A stretch of 64,000 bases of DNA, taken from positions 310,001-374,000 of the forward strand of contig CAISEP010000016.1 in assembly GCA_903884425.1 (NCBI GenBank). Direction: 5' to 3'. This document shows positions 47,696-56,927 of this stretch, one piece after another. A program made the translations under genes and the position numbers. The stretch is from an uncultured Caulobacterales bacterium (GTDB lineage: Bacteria; Pseudomonadota; Alphaproteobacteria; Caulobacterales; Caulobacteraceae). Numbering within the stretch: the first letter of the stretch is position 1; every line of letters starts with the position of its first letter. The notes beneath the pieces are model-generated. The model saw nothing but the letters and a program-made list of their open reading frames with translations, made no database searches and was not told the DNA's origin.

Positions 47696-48046
47696 ATGAC
47701 CGATCCCGTTCCTGCAGAACCGACCCTGGCCGAGGTGCTCGCCCGCCTGGAGGCGACCATCCGCTCGCGAGCAGGAGCGGATCCGGCCCAGTCCTACACG
47801 GCCCGCCTGCTGGCAGACCCGGCCCTGGCCGCCAAGAAGCTGGGCGAGGAAGCCGTCGAGACCGTCATTGCCGCCGTCGGCCAGGACCGGTCCGCCCTGG
47901 CGGCGGAGAGTGCGGACCTTCTCTATCACTGGCTGGTTCTGCTCGCCGCCCGGGGAGTGACCACCGGCGAGGTGGCCGCCGTCCTCGCCGGACGGGAGGG
48001 GGTGTCCGGACACGCGGAGAAGGCCTCACGCAGCGTCACCCCGTAA
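47696..48046 (+). CDS. hisE: Phosphoribosyl-ATP pyrophosphatase
   Basis: Hydrolyses phosphoribosyl-ATP to phosphoribosyl-AMP, the second histidine step. It is monofunctional (116 residues, no HisI fusion), all-alpha NTP-PPase fold, with ARLEATIRSRAGADPAQSYTARLL, AAKKLGEEAVETVIAA (metal-binding Glu residues) and ALAAESADLLYHWLVLLAARGV. Last gene of the his run; the 240-bp gap that follows carries the sdh promoter region. Confidence 0.95.
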   Translation: MTDPVPAEPTLAEVLARLEATIRSRAGADPAQSYTARLLADPALAAKKLGEEAVETVIAAVGQDRSALAAESADLLYHWLVLLAARGVTTGEVAAVLAGREGVSGHAEKASRSVTP

Positions 48047-48132
48047 AATGCCGGTGCCAAGCCGGAATTCGCCCTCCGCAGCGACGGATTGTTAAGCCGA
48101 AGCCTTGCCAAAGTGCCCGGGCATGGACACTT

Positions 48133-48195
48133 CCGGCAAGGTGAGACCCGGCATCTGCTGCGTTTCGTTGACTTGCCGGTCCGGGCGTCTAAAAG
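48133..48195 (+). promoter_or_regulatory. Putative sdhCDAB promoter with upstream inverted repeat
   Basis: CCGGCAAG (48133-48140) and CTTGCCGG (48172-48179) form a perfect 8-bp inverted repeat 31 bp apart. The right arm overlaps a sigma70-like promoter: TTGACT (48168-48173), 16 bp, TAAAAG (48190-48195). The sdhC start is 92 bp downstream. The repeat could bind a regulator of the operon; this is inference. Confidence 0.4.
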
Positions 48196-48287
48196 TCCGC
48201 CCGCGCCTGCGCGCCGGAACTTCCGGTCGCCGCCACGAAAACTGGACCGGCTCCAGATGAGCCGTCGAGCTGGAGAGTAGAACGCAT

Positions 48288-48707
48288 ATGGCCGAGGCCA
48301 CCTCCACCGGAAAGGGCGTCCGGACACGCCCCACCTCCCCGCACCTGCAGGTCTGGCGCTGGCACGTCACCATGGCCGCGTCGATCCTCACCCGGGCCAC
48401 GGGCATCGCCCTCTATGGCGGCGCGGTGATCGCGGCGGTCTGGTTCGCCGCCCTGATGGTCGGACCAGATGCCTATGGCCCGGTGATGATCCTCTTGGGG
48501 TCCTGGGTCGGCAAGGTCGTCATGTTCGGCCTGACCTTCTCGGTCTTCTACCATCTGGCGGCGGGCCTGCGTCACCTGGTCTGGGATGCCGGTGCCGGCT
48601 TCAATCCCCACACCGCCAACATGACCGCCGTCGGGGCCATCGCGTTTGCCCTGGTGGCGACCATCGTGGTCTGGGCGCTCGCCATCCAGACGGGAGCCGT
48701 GCGATGA
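48288..48707 (+). CDS. sdhC: Succinate dehydrogenase cytochrome b556 subunit
   Basis: Membrane anchor subunit of complex II that binds heme b and ubiquinone with SdhD. It has 139 residues and three transmembrane helices. The family N-terminal motif RPTSPHLQVWRWHVTMAASILTRATG is present, with Thr where the usual SIxHRxTG has His. VFYHLAAGLRHLVWDAG carries the heme-ligand region. It overlaps sdhD by ATGA. GGAGAG at 48272-48277 serves ATG 48288. Confidence 0.95.
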   Translation: MAEATSTGKGVRTRPTSPHLQVWRWHVTMAASILTRATGIALYGGAVIAAVWFAALMVGPDAYGPVMILLGSWVGKVVMFGLTFSVFYHLAAGLRHLVWDAGAGFNPHTANMTAVGAIAFALVATIVVWALAIQTGAVR

Positions 48708-49108
48708 GCGGTGACAGCCAGTTCCGGACCGCCCTGGGCCGCGCCCGGGGCCTCGGCTCCGCCCATCACGGGGTCAGCGCCTTCATCGTCGAGCGGTCGA
48801 CCTCCGTCGCCCTCGTGCCGCTCTGCCTCTGGGCCGTCTATGCCGCCATCAAGGTGGCACCCCTGGGCTATGAGAGCGCGGTGCTGATGCTGCGCCAGCC
48901 GGTGAACGCCATCATGTCCCTGCTGCTGGTGGGCGTGTCCTTCCTGCACATGCGGGTCGGTCTGCGCGTGGTGATCGAGGACTATGTCCACACCCCCGCC
49001 GGCAAGATCGCCGCCCTGATGGCCAACAGCGCCCTGTGCTGGCTCGGCTGGGCGGTCGCCACCTTCTCCATCCTGTGGGTCGCCTTCGTCGGCGGCCCGG
49101 TTCACTAA
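48704..49108 (+). CDS. sdhD: Succinate dehydrogenase membrane anchor subunit
   Basis: The second membrane anchor of complex II, 134 residues with three hydrophobic helices. The N-terminal [31 protein letters not shown] and the helix [23 protein letters not shown] (with the histidine expected to face heme b) are typical of alphaproteobacterial SdhD. ATG 48704 overlaps the sdhC stop; sdhA follows after 19 bp. Confidence 0.95.
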   Translation: MSGDSQFRTALGRARGLGSAHHGVSAFIVERSTSVALVPLCLWAVYAAIKVAPLGYESAVLMLRQPVNAIMSLLLVGVSFLHMRVGLRVVIEDYVHTPAGKIAALMANSALCWLGWAVATFSILWVAFVGGPVH

Positions 49109-49127
49109 AGTCGGACGGTCAAAGAGC

Positions 49128-50915
49128 ATGGCTCAGTACAGCTTCGTCGATCACAGCTACGACGTCGTCGTCGTCGGCGCCGGCGGGTCCGGTCTTCGCG
49201 CGGCCCTGGGATGCGCTCAGGCGGGTCTGAAGACCGCCTGCGTCTCCAAGGTGTTCCCCACCCGCAGCCACACGGTGGCGGCCCAGGGCGGCATCTCCGC
49301 CAGCCTCGGCAACATGGGGGACGATGACTGGCGCTGGCACATGTACGACACCGTCAAGGGGTCGGACTGGCTGGGCGACCAGGACGCCATCGAGTACCTG
49401 TGCCGCAACGCCCCCGCGGCGGTCTACGAGCTGGAGCACTGGGGCGTGCCCTTCTCCCGCACCGACGAGGGCCGCATCTACCAGCGCGCCTTCGGCGGCA
49501 TGACCAAGAACTACGGCGAAGGCCCGATCCAGCGCACCTGCGCGGCGGCCGACCGCACCGGCCACGCCATCCTGCACACCCTCTACGGCCAGTCCGTCCG
49601 CAACTCGGTGGAGTTCTTCATCGAGTATTTCGCCCTGGACCTGATCATGGACGACGGCGTCTGCCGCGGCGTGACCGCGTGGAAGCTGGATGACGGCACC
49701 CTGCACCGGTTTTCCGCCCAGCTGGTCATCCTGGCCACCGGCGGCTATGGCCGGGGCTACTTCTCCTGCACCTCGGCGCACACCTGCACCGGGGACGGCA
49801 ACGCCATGGTGCTCCGCGCCGGTTTGCCCCTGCAGGACATGGAGTTCGTCCAGTTCCACCCCACCGGCATCTATGGCGCCGGCTGCCTGATCACCGAGGG
49901 CGCCCGGGGCGAGGGCGGCTACCTGACCAATTCGGAAGGGGAGCGCTTCATGGAGCGCTACGCCCCCTCCGCCAAGGACCTGGCCAGCCGCGACGTGGTC
50001 AGCCGGGCCATGACCGTGGAGATCCGCGAGGGTCGCGGCGTGGGTCCGAACAAGGACCACATCCACCTGCACCTGGACCACCTGGACCCGAAGATCCTGC
50101 ACGAGCGCCTTCCCGGCATCTCCGAAAGCGCCAAGGTGTTCGCCGGCGTGGACGTGACCAAGGAGCCGATCCCGGTGCTGCCCACCGTGCACTACAACAT
50201 GGGCGGCATTCCCTGTAACTATCACGGGGAGGTGCTGACCAAGGTCGGCGGCGATCCGGACAAGGTGGTGCCGGGCCTGATGGCCGTGGGCGAGGCCGCC
50301 TGCGTGTCCGTGCACGGGGCCAACCGGCTGGGCTCCAACTCCCTCACCGACCTCGTGGTGTTCGGCCGCGCCGCCGGCCTGCGGGCGGCGGAAATCGCCG
50401 AGAAGGGTGCCAAGATTCCCGAGCCCAAGGCGGCCTGGACCGATCCGCACCTGGTCCGCTTCGACCGCTTCCGCAACGCCTCGGGCTCCGAGCCCACGGC
50501 CAAGCTGCGTCTGGAGATGCAGCGGGCCATGCAGGAGGACGTGGCGGTGTTCCGCACCGACGAGACCCTGCAGAGCGGGGTCAAGCGCATCACCGACGTC
50601 TATCACCGCTCCAAGGACATCGGCGTCTCCGACCGTGGCATGATCTGGAACACCGACCTGATGGAGACCCTGGAGTTCGACAACCTGATCGGCCAGGCGG
50701 CCGTGACGGTGGCGTCCGCCGCCAACCGCCAGGAAAGCCGCGGGGCCCATGCCCGTGAGGACTTCAAGGACCGGAACGACGAGGACTGGATGAAGCACAC
50801 CCTGGCCTGGTTCGACCCGAAGACCGGCGGCGTGGCCATCGATTATCGTCCGGTGCACGCCTACACCCTCACCAACGACATCTCCTACATCGCGCCCAAG
50901 GCGCGGGTGTACTGA
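49128..50915 (+). CDS. sdhA: Succinate dehydrogenase flavoprotein subunit
   Basis: Oxidises succinate to fumarate with covalently bound FAD. It has 595 residues with the dinucleotide loop [16 protein letters not shown], the FAD-attachment segment [13 protein letters not shown] (His), [22 protein letters not shown] in the active site, and [12 protein letters not shown]. The capping domain and C-terminal helices are intact. It sits between sdhD and sdhB. The DUF1674 protein at 16.7 kb is the likely assembly factor for this subunit. Confidence 0.98.
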   Translation: MAQYSFVDHSYDVVVVGAGGSGLRAALGCAQAGLKTACVSKVFPTRSHTVAAQGGISASLGNMGDDDWRWHMYDTVKGSDWLGDQDAIEYLCRNAPAAVYELEHWGVPFSRTDEGRIYQRAFGGMTKNYGEGPIQRTCAAADRTGHAILHTLYGQSVRNSVEFFIEYFALDLIMDDGVCRGVTAWKLDDGTLHRFSAQLVILATGGYGRGYFSCTSAHTCTGDGNAMVLRAGLPLQDMEFVQFHPTGIYGAGCLITEGARGEGGYLTNSEGERFMERYAPSAKDLASRDVVSRAMTVEIREGRGVGPNKDHIHLHLDHLDPKILHERLPGISESAKVFAGVDVTKEPIPVLPTVHYNMGGIPCNYHGEVLTKVGGDPDKVVPGLMAVGEAACVSVHGANRLGSNSLTDLVVFGRAAGLRAAEIAEKGAKIPEPKAAWTDPHLVRFDRFRNASGSEPTAKLRLEMQRAMQEDVAVFRTDETLQSGVKRITDVYHRSKDIGVSDRGMIWNTDLMETLEFDNLIGQAAVTVASAANRQESRGAHAREDFKDRNDEDWMKHTLAWFDPKTGGVAIDYRPVHAYTLTNDISYIAPKARVY

Positions 50916-50936
50916 CACTAGGGGTCGAAGACAGTC

Positions 50937-51719
50937 ATGGTTCAGTTCACGCTCCCCCGGAATTCGAAGATCACCAAGGGCAAGCACTTCCCGGCACCGG
51001 CGGGTGCCAAGAAGGTGAAGACCTTCAAGATCTACCGGTATGACCCGGAAACCGGGGCCAATCCCCGGTGGGACACCTTCGACGTGGCGGTGGACCAGTG
51101 CGGACCGATGGTGCTGGACGCGATCCTGCACATCAAGAACACCATGGACCCCAGCCTCGCCTTCCGCCGGTCCTGCCGGGAAGGGGTCTGCGGCTCCTGC
51201 GCCATGAACATCGGCGGCCGCAACACGCTCGCCTGCACCCACGCCTGGGACGAGGTGCCGGGGGATGCGGTGCAGATCTCCCCCCTGCCGCAGATGCCGG
51301 TGCTGAAGGACCTGATCCCGGACCTGACCCTGTTCTTCGCCCAGTACTCGTCCATCGAGCCCTGGCTGCACACCGACACCCCCATGCCGCAGAAGGAATG
51401 GACCCAGTCGCCGAAGGACCGGGCCAAGCTCGACGGCCTCTATGAGTGCATCCTGTGCGCCTGCTGCACCACCTCCTGCCCGTCCTACTGGTGGAACGGC
51501 GAGAAGTACCTGGGCCCCGCGGCCCTGCTGCAGGCCTATCGCTGGCTGGTGGACAGCCGGGACGAGGCCATCGGCGACCGCCTGGACGATCTCGAGGATC
51601 CGTTCAAGCTGTACCGCTGCCACACCATCATGAACTGCGCCCAGGTCTGCCCCAAGGGCCTGAACCCGGCCAAGGCCATTGCCGGCATCAAGCGGATGCT
51701 GGTGGAACGGGTCGTCTGA
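50937..51719 (+). CDS. sdhB: Succinate dehydrogenase iron-sulfur subunit
   Basis: Carries electrons from FAD to ubiquinone. It has 260 residues with the [2Fe-2S] motif [22 protein letters not shown], the [4Fe-4S] motif [16 protein letters not shown] and the [3Fe-4S]/[4Fe-4S] motif [17 protein letters not shown]. All cluster cysteines expected for the family are present. Last core gene of sdhCDAB; a thioredoxin-like gene follows after 28 bp. Confidence 0.98.
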   Translation: MVQFTLPRNSKITKGKHFPAPAGAKKVKTFKIYRYDPETGANPRWDTFDVAVDQCGPMVLDAILHIKNTMDPSLAFRRSCREGVCGSCAMNIGGRNTLACTHAWDEVPGDAVQISPLPQMPVLKDLIPDLTLFFAQYSSIEPWLHTDTPMPQKEWTQSPKDRAKLDGLYECILCACCTTSCPSYWWNGEKYLGPAALLQAYRWLVDSRDEAIGDRLDDLEDPFKLYRCHTIMNCAQVCPKGLNPAKAIAGIKRMLVERVV

Positions 51720-51747
51720 CTTCAACGAGACGAGCGGAGACCTCCCC

Positions 51748-52419
51748 GTGGCACGGACCCTGACCCGACCGGCGACCTTCCTGGCCCTGCTGCTGGCCGC
51801 GGCGGTCGCGGCCGCGGCGGCTGTGACCCTGCTGGCCTCCCCCGTCCGGGCGGAGGAGCCCCCCGTGCTACCCAATGGCGGCATTCACAGCCTGACCGTC
51901 GACGAGGACAAGATCCGGGCCCTGCTGACCGATGCGGGATGGGTCTCGCCGGGTCTGTCGAAGACCCGCTGGCTCTACATGGTCTCGTTCCGCTCCTGCC
52001 CCGACTGCATCCGCTTCGAGACGGAAGAGTTTCCAGACATCCACAAGGCCGGGATCGACACCCGGGTGATCCTGACCGCCCGCCGCGCCCGGTCCACGGC
52101 CCCGGAACGCTCCGGCGTGGCAGAGCTCTGGGCTCACCGCAGCTGGCAGACCTTCGAGACCTGGACGGGCATGCCGGTGGATGCCTGGACCGCAGAGGGC
52201 CTGCCGTCCGCCGATACCGATCCGGATCGGGCCGCGCTGCTGGAGAAGTCCCGCGTCCTGGTGGAGACCCTGCGGCCCCTGCTGGAGGAGAACGGCGTGC
52301 GCTTCGCCTATCCGACCCTGATCTGGCAGGGCAAGGACGGGCACCTGCGCGGCTGCGCCTGCGAGGACCGGATCACCTATCCCTATATCCGCGCCGAGCT
52401 GGGCCTTCCGGCCAACTGA
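51748..52419 (+). CDS. Exported thioredoxin-like protein
   Basis: A 223-residue protein with an N-terminal hydrophobic anchor or signal (PATFLALLLAAAVAAAAAVTLLASPVRA) and a thioredoxin-like core. The Cys-x-x-Cys motif is SFRSCPDCIRFETEEFPDIHKAGIDTRVI; a second cysteine pair is LRGCACEDR near the C-terminus. It starts at GTG 51748 with GGAG at 51736-51739. It lies 28 bp after sdhB and could be co-transcribed. A periplasmic disulfide-related role is inferred from the motif. Its stop abuts the convergent folC stop (shared TGATCA). Confidence 0.8.
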   Translation: MARTLTRPATFLALLLAAAVAAAAAVTLLASPVRAEEPPVLPNGGIHSLTVDEDKIRALLTDAGWVSPGLSKTRWLYMVSFRSCPDCIRFETEEFPDIHKAGIDTRVILTARRARSTAPERSGVAELWAHRSWQTFETWTGMPVDAWTAEGLPSADTDPDRAALLEKSRVLVETLRPLLEENGVRFAYPTLIWQGKDGHLRGCACEDRITYPYIRAELGLPAN

Positions 52420-53736
52420 TCAGGTCGGCCAGGTCTCCTTCGCGAGCCCCAGCGCCTCCCCGGCCAGATAGAGCGATCCGCAGATCAGCACATGCGCAGA
52501 GACCCCGTCGGCGGTTGCCATCCGCACGGCGGTGGTGACATCCGGTGCTGTTTCCGCGGCAAGGCCGAGCCCCGCGGCCACCGCGGCCAGGTCCCCCGCC
52601 GATGCGGCGGCCGTCGCCGCAAAATCGGTGAAGATCAGCCGGAAATCCTGTCCGGCGAAGGGTTCCAGGACACCTGCGGCATCCTTGTTGGCCAACAGTC
52701 CCATGATCACCGTCACCGGACGACCGTCCCGGGCCCGGAGGCCCTGCAGATGCGTCACCAGCGCCCGGGCCGCATGGGGATTGTGTCCCCCGTCCAGCCA
52801 CAGGTCACAACCGGCCCGGTCCGTCAGGGCCGCCAGCGGCCCCGCGGTCAGGCGCTGCAGCCGGGCGGGCCAGCGGACGGTCCTGAGACCCCGGGCGATG
52901 GCCTCGGCATCGATGCGCGGCTCGCCCAGGGTCAGGGCCGCGGCAATGGCCAGCCCTGCATTGTCGATCTGGTGCTGTCCGGGCAGGGCCGGAAGCGGCA
53001 GGTCGAGCAGCCGGTCCGCCCCCTGCCAGGCCACCCCGTCCCCGGCCCGCCAGATGTCGAAGTCCGTGCCCATCCAGGTCAGGTCGGCGCCCACGCGGGC
53101 CCCTTCCGCGGCGATGGCCTCCCGGGCCGCATCCGCCTGACGGGCCACCACCGCCCGGCCGCCGGGTTTCAGGATTCCGGCCTTCTCCCGGGCGATGCCG
53201 CCAAGATCGTCGCCCAGGAACTCCTTGTGGTCGTAGTCCACCGGCGCGACCACCGCCACGGCGGGACAGGGTATGACATTGGTGGCGTCAAACCGTCCGC
53301 CCAGCCCCACCTCGATGATGGCCAGGTCCGCCGGATGGGCGGCAAAGGCGTGAAAGGCGGCCGCGGCCGTCAGCTCAAAGAAGGTGATGGGCTCCCCGGC
53401 ATTGACCCGCTCCACCTCGTCCAGGACCGCCGCCAGCTCCGTATCGCTGATCAGCTCGCCGGCAATGCGGATCCGCTCCGCGAAGCGCACGAGGTGGGGC
53501 GAGGTATAGACGTGGGTGCGCAGGCCCGCCGCCTCGGCCATGGCCCGCAGGAAGGCCGTGGTGGACCCCTTGCCGTTGGTCCCCGCCACATGGATCAGGG
53601 GCGGCAGGCGCTGCTCCGGCCGACCCAGGGCCGCCAGCAGCCGGTGGACCCGGTCGAGGGACAGATCGATCTTCTTGGGGTGCAGTCCCTGCAGGCGCTG
53701 CAGGGCTGCGTCGTGGACGCCCAGAAAGTCGCTCAC
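52420..53736 (-). CDS. folC: Folylpolyglutamate synthase/dihydrofolate synthase
   Basis: Adds glutamates to folates and makes dihydrofolate from dihydropteroate. It is a 438-residue Mur-ligase-family enzyme with the P-loop HVAGTNGKGSTTAFLRAM, TSPHLVRFAERIRI, and VGLGGRFDATNVIPCPAVAVVAPVDYDHKEFLG. The C-terminal domain starts near LWLDGGHNPHAA. The start overlaps the ABC exporter stop by 4 bp. It converges with zero spacing on the thioredoxin-like gene. Confidence 0.95.
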   Translation of the reverse strand: MSDFLGVHDAALQRLQGLHPKKIDLSLDRVHRLLAALGRPEQRLPPLIHVAGTNGKGSTTAFLRAMAEAAGLRTHVYTSPHLVRFAERIRIAGELISDTELAAVLDEVERVNAGEPITFFELTAAAAFHAFAAHPADLAIIEVGLGGRFDATNVIPCPAVAVVAPVDYDHKEFLGDDLGGIAREKAGILKPGGRAVVARQADAAREAIAAEGARVGADLTWMGTDFDIWRAGDGVAWQGADRLLDLPLPALPGQHQIDNAGLAIAAALTLGEPRIDAEAIARGLRTVRWPARLQRLTAGPLAALTDRAGCDLWLDGGHNPHAARALVTHLQGLRARDGRPVTVIMGLLANKDAAGVLEPFAGQDFRLIFTDFAATAAASAGDLAAVAAGLGLAAETAPDVTTAVRMATADGVSAHVLICGSLYLAGEALGLAKETWPT

Positions 53737-55598
53737 CCCTGCGCCTGCTCCGCCACCGGCATGTCGGAATGGGTCGGAACGGCACCGAACTGAAGCTCCG
53801 CCAGGTGGGCATAGAGGCCGCCCCGGGCGATCAGCTCCGCGTGACGGCCCTCCTCCACCACCACGCCCCCGTCCATCACCACGATCCGGTCCGCGTTCTG
53901 CACGGTGGCCAGGCGGTGGGCGATGACCAGGGTCGTCCGCCCGGTCATGGCCTTGGACAGGGCAAGCTGGACCAGACGCTCGTTCTCGGCGTCCAGGGCG
54001 CTGGTGGCCTCGTCGAGCAGCAGGATCGGGGCGTCCCGCACCAGGGCCCGGGCAATGGCGATCCGCTGGCGCTGCCCGCCGGACAGGGTCTTGCCCCGCT
54101 CCCCCAGGGACTGGTCGAAGCCATCGGGCAGGGCCGCGATGAAACCCGCCGCCTCCGACGCCTGGGCGGCCTGTTCGATCTCGGCCCGGGTGGCGGCCTC
54201 GCGGCCGAAACGGATATTGTCGATGGCCGAGCCGGAGAACAGGGAGGCATCCTGCGCCACCAGGGCCATGCGGGCCCGCACCTCCGCCGGGTCAGCGTCC
54301 CGCAGGTCGACGCCGTCCAGGGCGATGATGCCTGACTGCGGATCATAGAAGCGCAGCAGGAGCCGCAGCACCGTGCTCTTGCCTGCGCCGGAGGGGCCGA
54401 CCAGGGCCACGGTCTCCCCCGGTCGGACATTGAAGGTCAGGCCGTTCAGGGCGGGCAGGTCGGGCCGGCCGGGATAGGCGAAGCGCACATCGGCAAAGGA
54501 GATGGCCCCACCGGCGGGACGGGGCAGGGGCTTCGGCTTTTCCGGCGCGGCGATGGAGGGCCTGGCGGTGAGGATCTCGTCGATCCGGGACATGGCACCG
54601 GACGCCTTCTGTACCTCGCCCCACACCTCGCCCAGCACGCCCACCGATCCGGCGGCCAGCACGGCCAGGAACAGGAACTGCAGGATCTGGCCGTTGCTCA
54701 TCTCGTGGGCGTGGACCAGGGTGACGCCGAGCCAGAGCACCGCGGCAATACCCGCCGTCACCAGGGAGATGACCAGGGCGGTCATGATGGCCCGGGCCCC
54801 GACCCGGGCGACGGAGGCCTGGAAGGCGGACTCCACGGACTCGGCGAACCGGCGGGCGGCAAAGCCTTCGCGACCGAAGGCCTGGACCGTCTCCAGCTGG
54901 TCCAGGGTCTCCCCGGCATAGCCGACGGCATCGGCGAACCGGTCCTGGGCGCGGACCGACAGGCCCCGCACCCGGCGGCCGAACACGAACAGGGGCACCA
55001 GCACCACGGGCACCAGGGCCACGACGCCCAGGGTCAGCTTCACCGACACGCTCAGCATCATGATCATCGCCCCGATGATCATCAGCCCGTTGCGCAGGAC
55101 CATGGACATGGTCACCCCGGCCATGCTCTCGACGATGGCCATGTCCGTGGTCATCCGCGACAGGACCTCCCCGGTGCGGACCTGCATGAACCAGGCCTGG
55201 TCCAGGGTCAGGACGTGGGCATAGACATGGCGGCGGAGGTCGGCGATCACCCGCTCCCCCAGCCGGGTCACGCAGTAGAACCGCGCCGCGGTGGCCAGGG
55301 CGAGGCCCAGGGACACGCCCAGGGCCACGAAGAAGTCACCGATGCGGAAGCCGTGGTCCACCGCCAGCCGCAGGGCACTGGTGACCCCCAGTGTCGCGCT
55401 GGTGGACAGGAGCAGGAACAGGATCGACAGGACCGCCAGCCGCCAGTGGGCCAGCACCAGGGGCACCAGACGGCGAAGGGGACGCAGGTCACGGGACTTC
55501 TCCCGCTTGTCCTTGGCGGCCATGATCTCGGCAGCGAGCACGGCCCCGCCCGTCGGCCGACCCTCGGCCTCTGCAGTGCCCGACGTGGCGGTGGTCAT
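53733..55598 (-). CDS. MsbA-type ABC exporter (fused permease/ATPase)
   Basis: A 621-residue half-transporter with six N-terminal transmembrane helices ([21 protein letters not shown] onward) and a C-terminal ATPase. The ATPase shows Walker [16 protein letters not shown]-loop VAQDASLF, signature [15 protein letters not shown], Walker [14 protein letters not shown] and the H-loop His. Members of this group export lipids or drugs; the substrate is not evident. ATG 55598 is preceded by AGGAG at a normal distance, which rejects the ATG at 55622. Coupled to folC downstream; divergent from rpmE. Confidence 0.93.
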   Translation of the reverse strand: MTTATSGTAEAEGRPTGGAVLAAEIMAAKDKREKSRDLRPLRRLVPLVLAHWRLAVLSILFLLLSTSATLGVTSALRLAVDHGFRIGDFFVALGVSLGLALATAARFYCVTRLGERVIADLRRHVYAHVLTLDQAWFMQVRTGEVLSRMTTDMAIVESMAGVTMSMVLRNGLMIIGAMIMMLSVSVKLTLGVVALVPVVLVPLFVFGRRVRGLSVRAQDRFADAVGYAGETLDQLETVQAFGREGFAARRFAESVESAFQASVARVGARAIMTALVISLVTAGIAAVLWLGVTLVHAHEMSNGQILQFLFLAVLAAGSVGVLGEVWGEVQKASGAMSRIDEILTARPSIAAPEKPKPLPRPAGGAISFADVRFAYPGRPDLPALNGLTFNVRPGETVALVGPSGAGKSTVLRLLLRFYDPQSGIIALDGVDLRDADPAEVRARMALVAQDASLFSGSAIDNIRFGREAATRAEIEQAAQASEAAGFIAALPDGFDQSLGERGKTLSGGQRQRIAIARALVRDAPILLLDEATSALDAENERLVQLALSKAMTGRTTLVIAHRLATVQNADRIVVMDGGVVVEEGRHAELIARGGLYAHLAELQFGAVPTHSDMPVAEQAQG

Positions 55599-55691
55599 GT
55601 GCGCGCTCCTGATTCCGTCCATATCATCTCAAACATCCCGCTGCCCTATTGCCATGAGGGCAGGCCTTCGTGTACAGGCTCGCGACTTGGC

Positions 55692-55725
55692 GGCCCGTCG
55701 TATCGGCGGGCCTTCGCTCTTTTTT
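55692..55725 (+). promoter_or_regulatory. Hairpin plus T run in the rpmE leader (possible attenuator)
   Basis: A 9-bp stem (arms 55692-55700 and 55704-55712, one G-T wobble, TAT loop) is followed 7 nt later by six T residues (55720-55725). It lies 46 bp before the rpmE start. Autogenous control of L31 is known in some bacteria, so this may be a leader regulatory structure, or merely a terminator-like hairpin. Confidence 0.35.
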
Positions 55726-55770
55726 CGCCGTGGCGCAACAGCCCCGGCCTTAAGTCGGTTGGATCGCCCA

Positions 55771-55998
55771 ATGAAACAAGACATTCACCCGGACTATCAC
55801 TTCATCAATGTCGTGATGACCAATGGGACCACCTACCGCACGCGCTCCACCTACGGCAAGGAGGGCGCGACCCTGAACCTCGACATCGACCCGTCGACCC
55901 ACCCGGCCTGGACCGGCGGGCAGCAGCACCTGCTGGACCGCGGCGGTCGCGTGTCGCGCTTCAACGCGAAGTTCGCGGGCTTCACCGGCAAGCGCTGA
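55771..55998 (+). CDS. rpmE: 50S ribosomal protein bL31
   Basis: A 75-residue large-subunit protein near the 5S/30S bridge. It has the alphaproteobacterial form [45 protein letters not shown] and [14 protein letters not shown]. The zinc-binding cysteines of the C-plus type are absent (C-minus form). ATG 55771 is used; the longer frame runs into the divergent ABC gene. It is followed by a strong terminator. Confidence 0.96.
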   Translation: MKQDIHPDYHFINVVMTNGTTYRTRSTYGKEGATLNLDIDPSTHPAWTGGQQHLLDRGGRVSRFNAKFAGFTGKR

Positions 55999-56031
55999 TT
56001 TCCGATCCTCGACCCCTCCGGGTTGGCGTGG

Positions 56032-56060
56032 GCCCCTGCGATCCGTCGCGGGGGCTTTTT
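56032..56060 (+). terminator. Rho-independent terminator of rpmE
   Basis: A 10-bp stem (arms 56032-56041 and 56046-56055, one G-T wobble, loop TCCG) is followed by five T residues (56056-56060). It begins 34 bp after the rpmE stop. Confidence 0.88.
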
Positions 56061-56081
56061 CGTGTCCGGCCTCCGCGGACG

Positions 56082-56118
56082 AAAAAAGGGCCGGCCGGGG
56101 GATGCCCGACCGGCCCTT
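56082..56118 (-). terminator. Rho-independent terminator of gcrA
   Basis: Arms at 56086-56094 and 56110-56118 form a 9-bp stem, with a mismatch and a 4-bp inner stem (56096-56099 / 56105-56108). On the minus strand the hairpin is followed by a T run (A run 56082-56087 on the plus strand). It starts about 50 bp after the gcrA stop. Confidence 0.85.
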
Positions 56119-56166
56119 GTGCCGGAAGTCTGGTGGACCGCGGTGGGGCGCGGTCCGCTGTTTTAC

Positions 56167-56703
56167 TCAAATATACCGGCGAAGGGATCGCGCCAGCTCG
56201 GAGCCATCGCTCCGCCGGGCCTTTTTCTGCTGCGGCTGATAGGCGACCCGGGCGTGCTCCACGCAATAGGGGCCTTCGTCGCCGGTGCGGCGGCCGCAGA
56301 AGCTGAAGCCGTCCGTGGCCGGATCGCCGATCGGCCACTTGCACATGTGGGCCCCGAGCGTCAGCACCGTAGCGCTGCCGGGCTCCTCGTGGCGGAAGGT
56401 CGGCGCAGGCGGGGGTGGCGCGGCGGCCATGGGCTGCTGGACCGGAGCGGCGACCTCGGCCCGACGGGGGGGCATCGGGGCCTGCATGACCGGACGGGCG
56501 GGACGGCTCGGCTTGAAGGCCGGCCGGGCGGGTTGCGAGGGGGCCGCGCGTCCGGACAGGCCCAGACGGTGCACCTTGCCGATGACGGCGTTGCGGGTGA
56601 CGCCACCCAGCTGCTTGGCGATCTGGCTGGCGCTCAACCCGTCGAGCCAGAGCTTCTTCAGCGTCGCCACGCGATCTTCGGTCCAGCCGTTGACAGTCTC
56701 CAT
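56167..56703 (-). CDS. gcrA: Cell-cycle transcriptional regulator GcrA
   Basis: A 178-residue GcrA-family protein. In Caulobacter GcrA binds sigma70 RNA polymerase and GANTC-methylated promoters to drive S-phase genes. The diagnostic N-terminus is GWTEDRVATLKKLWLDGLSASQIAKQLGGVTRNAVIGKVHRLGLSG. A proline/alanine-rich linker follows, then the sigma-interacting domain with CKWPIGDPATDGFSFCGRRTGDEGPYC (three cysteines). ATG 56703 has a GGGGG site nearby. It is monocistronic, ending at its own terminator, with a likely regulated promoter upstream. Confidence 0.97.
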   Translation of the reverse strand: METVNGWTEDRVATLKKLWLDGLSASQIAKQLGGVTRNAVIGKVHRLGLSGRAAPSQPARPAFKPSRPARPVMQAPMPPRRAEVAAPVQQPMAAAPPPPAPTFRHEEPGSATVLTLGAHMCKWPIGDPATDGFSFCGRRTGDEGPYCVEHARVAYQPQQKKARRSDGSELARSLRRYI

Positions 56704-56751
56704 GCGCGCCCCCTGGTCACGTTCCACCGGCAAAGGGCGGAACTACATGTT

Positions 56752-56842
56752 GTGTGCGACCCACGGGACTTTCCGTGGCTCACACCATATATCGTAAACA
56801 AACCCTTAAACTCTACAATAGGCGCCTTGGGCTTCGTCCACA
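56752..56842 (-). promoter_or_regulatory. gcrA promoter region: leader hairpin, CtrA-like and DnaA-like sites
   Basis: Three items lie upstream of gcrA. A two-part hairpin at 56752-56785 (GTGTG/CACAC outer, CCACGG/CCGTGG inner) would be in the leader. TTAA-N7-TTTA on the minus strand at 56795-56809 matches 7 of 8 fixed positions of the CtrA box. TCGTCCACA at 56834-56842 is a 7/9 DnaA-box match. A GANTC site is at 56856-56860. In Caulobacter CtrA represses and DnaA activates gcrA, so the arrangement is plausible, but no binding is shown. Confidence 0.45.
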
Positions 56843-56927
56843 GGAACTAGATGTTGAATCGGCCCTCCGCTGACGCCGGATCCGCGAAATCCTTGCGTTC
56901 GCGCCCCGGAGGACGCACATCAGGGTC

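Noticed and set aside
49119-51884. A 921-codon open frame antisense to sdhA and sdhB
   Set aside because: It is a compositional shadow; the sense strand carries all flavoprotein and iron-sulfur motifs.
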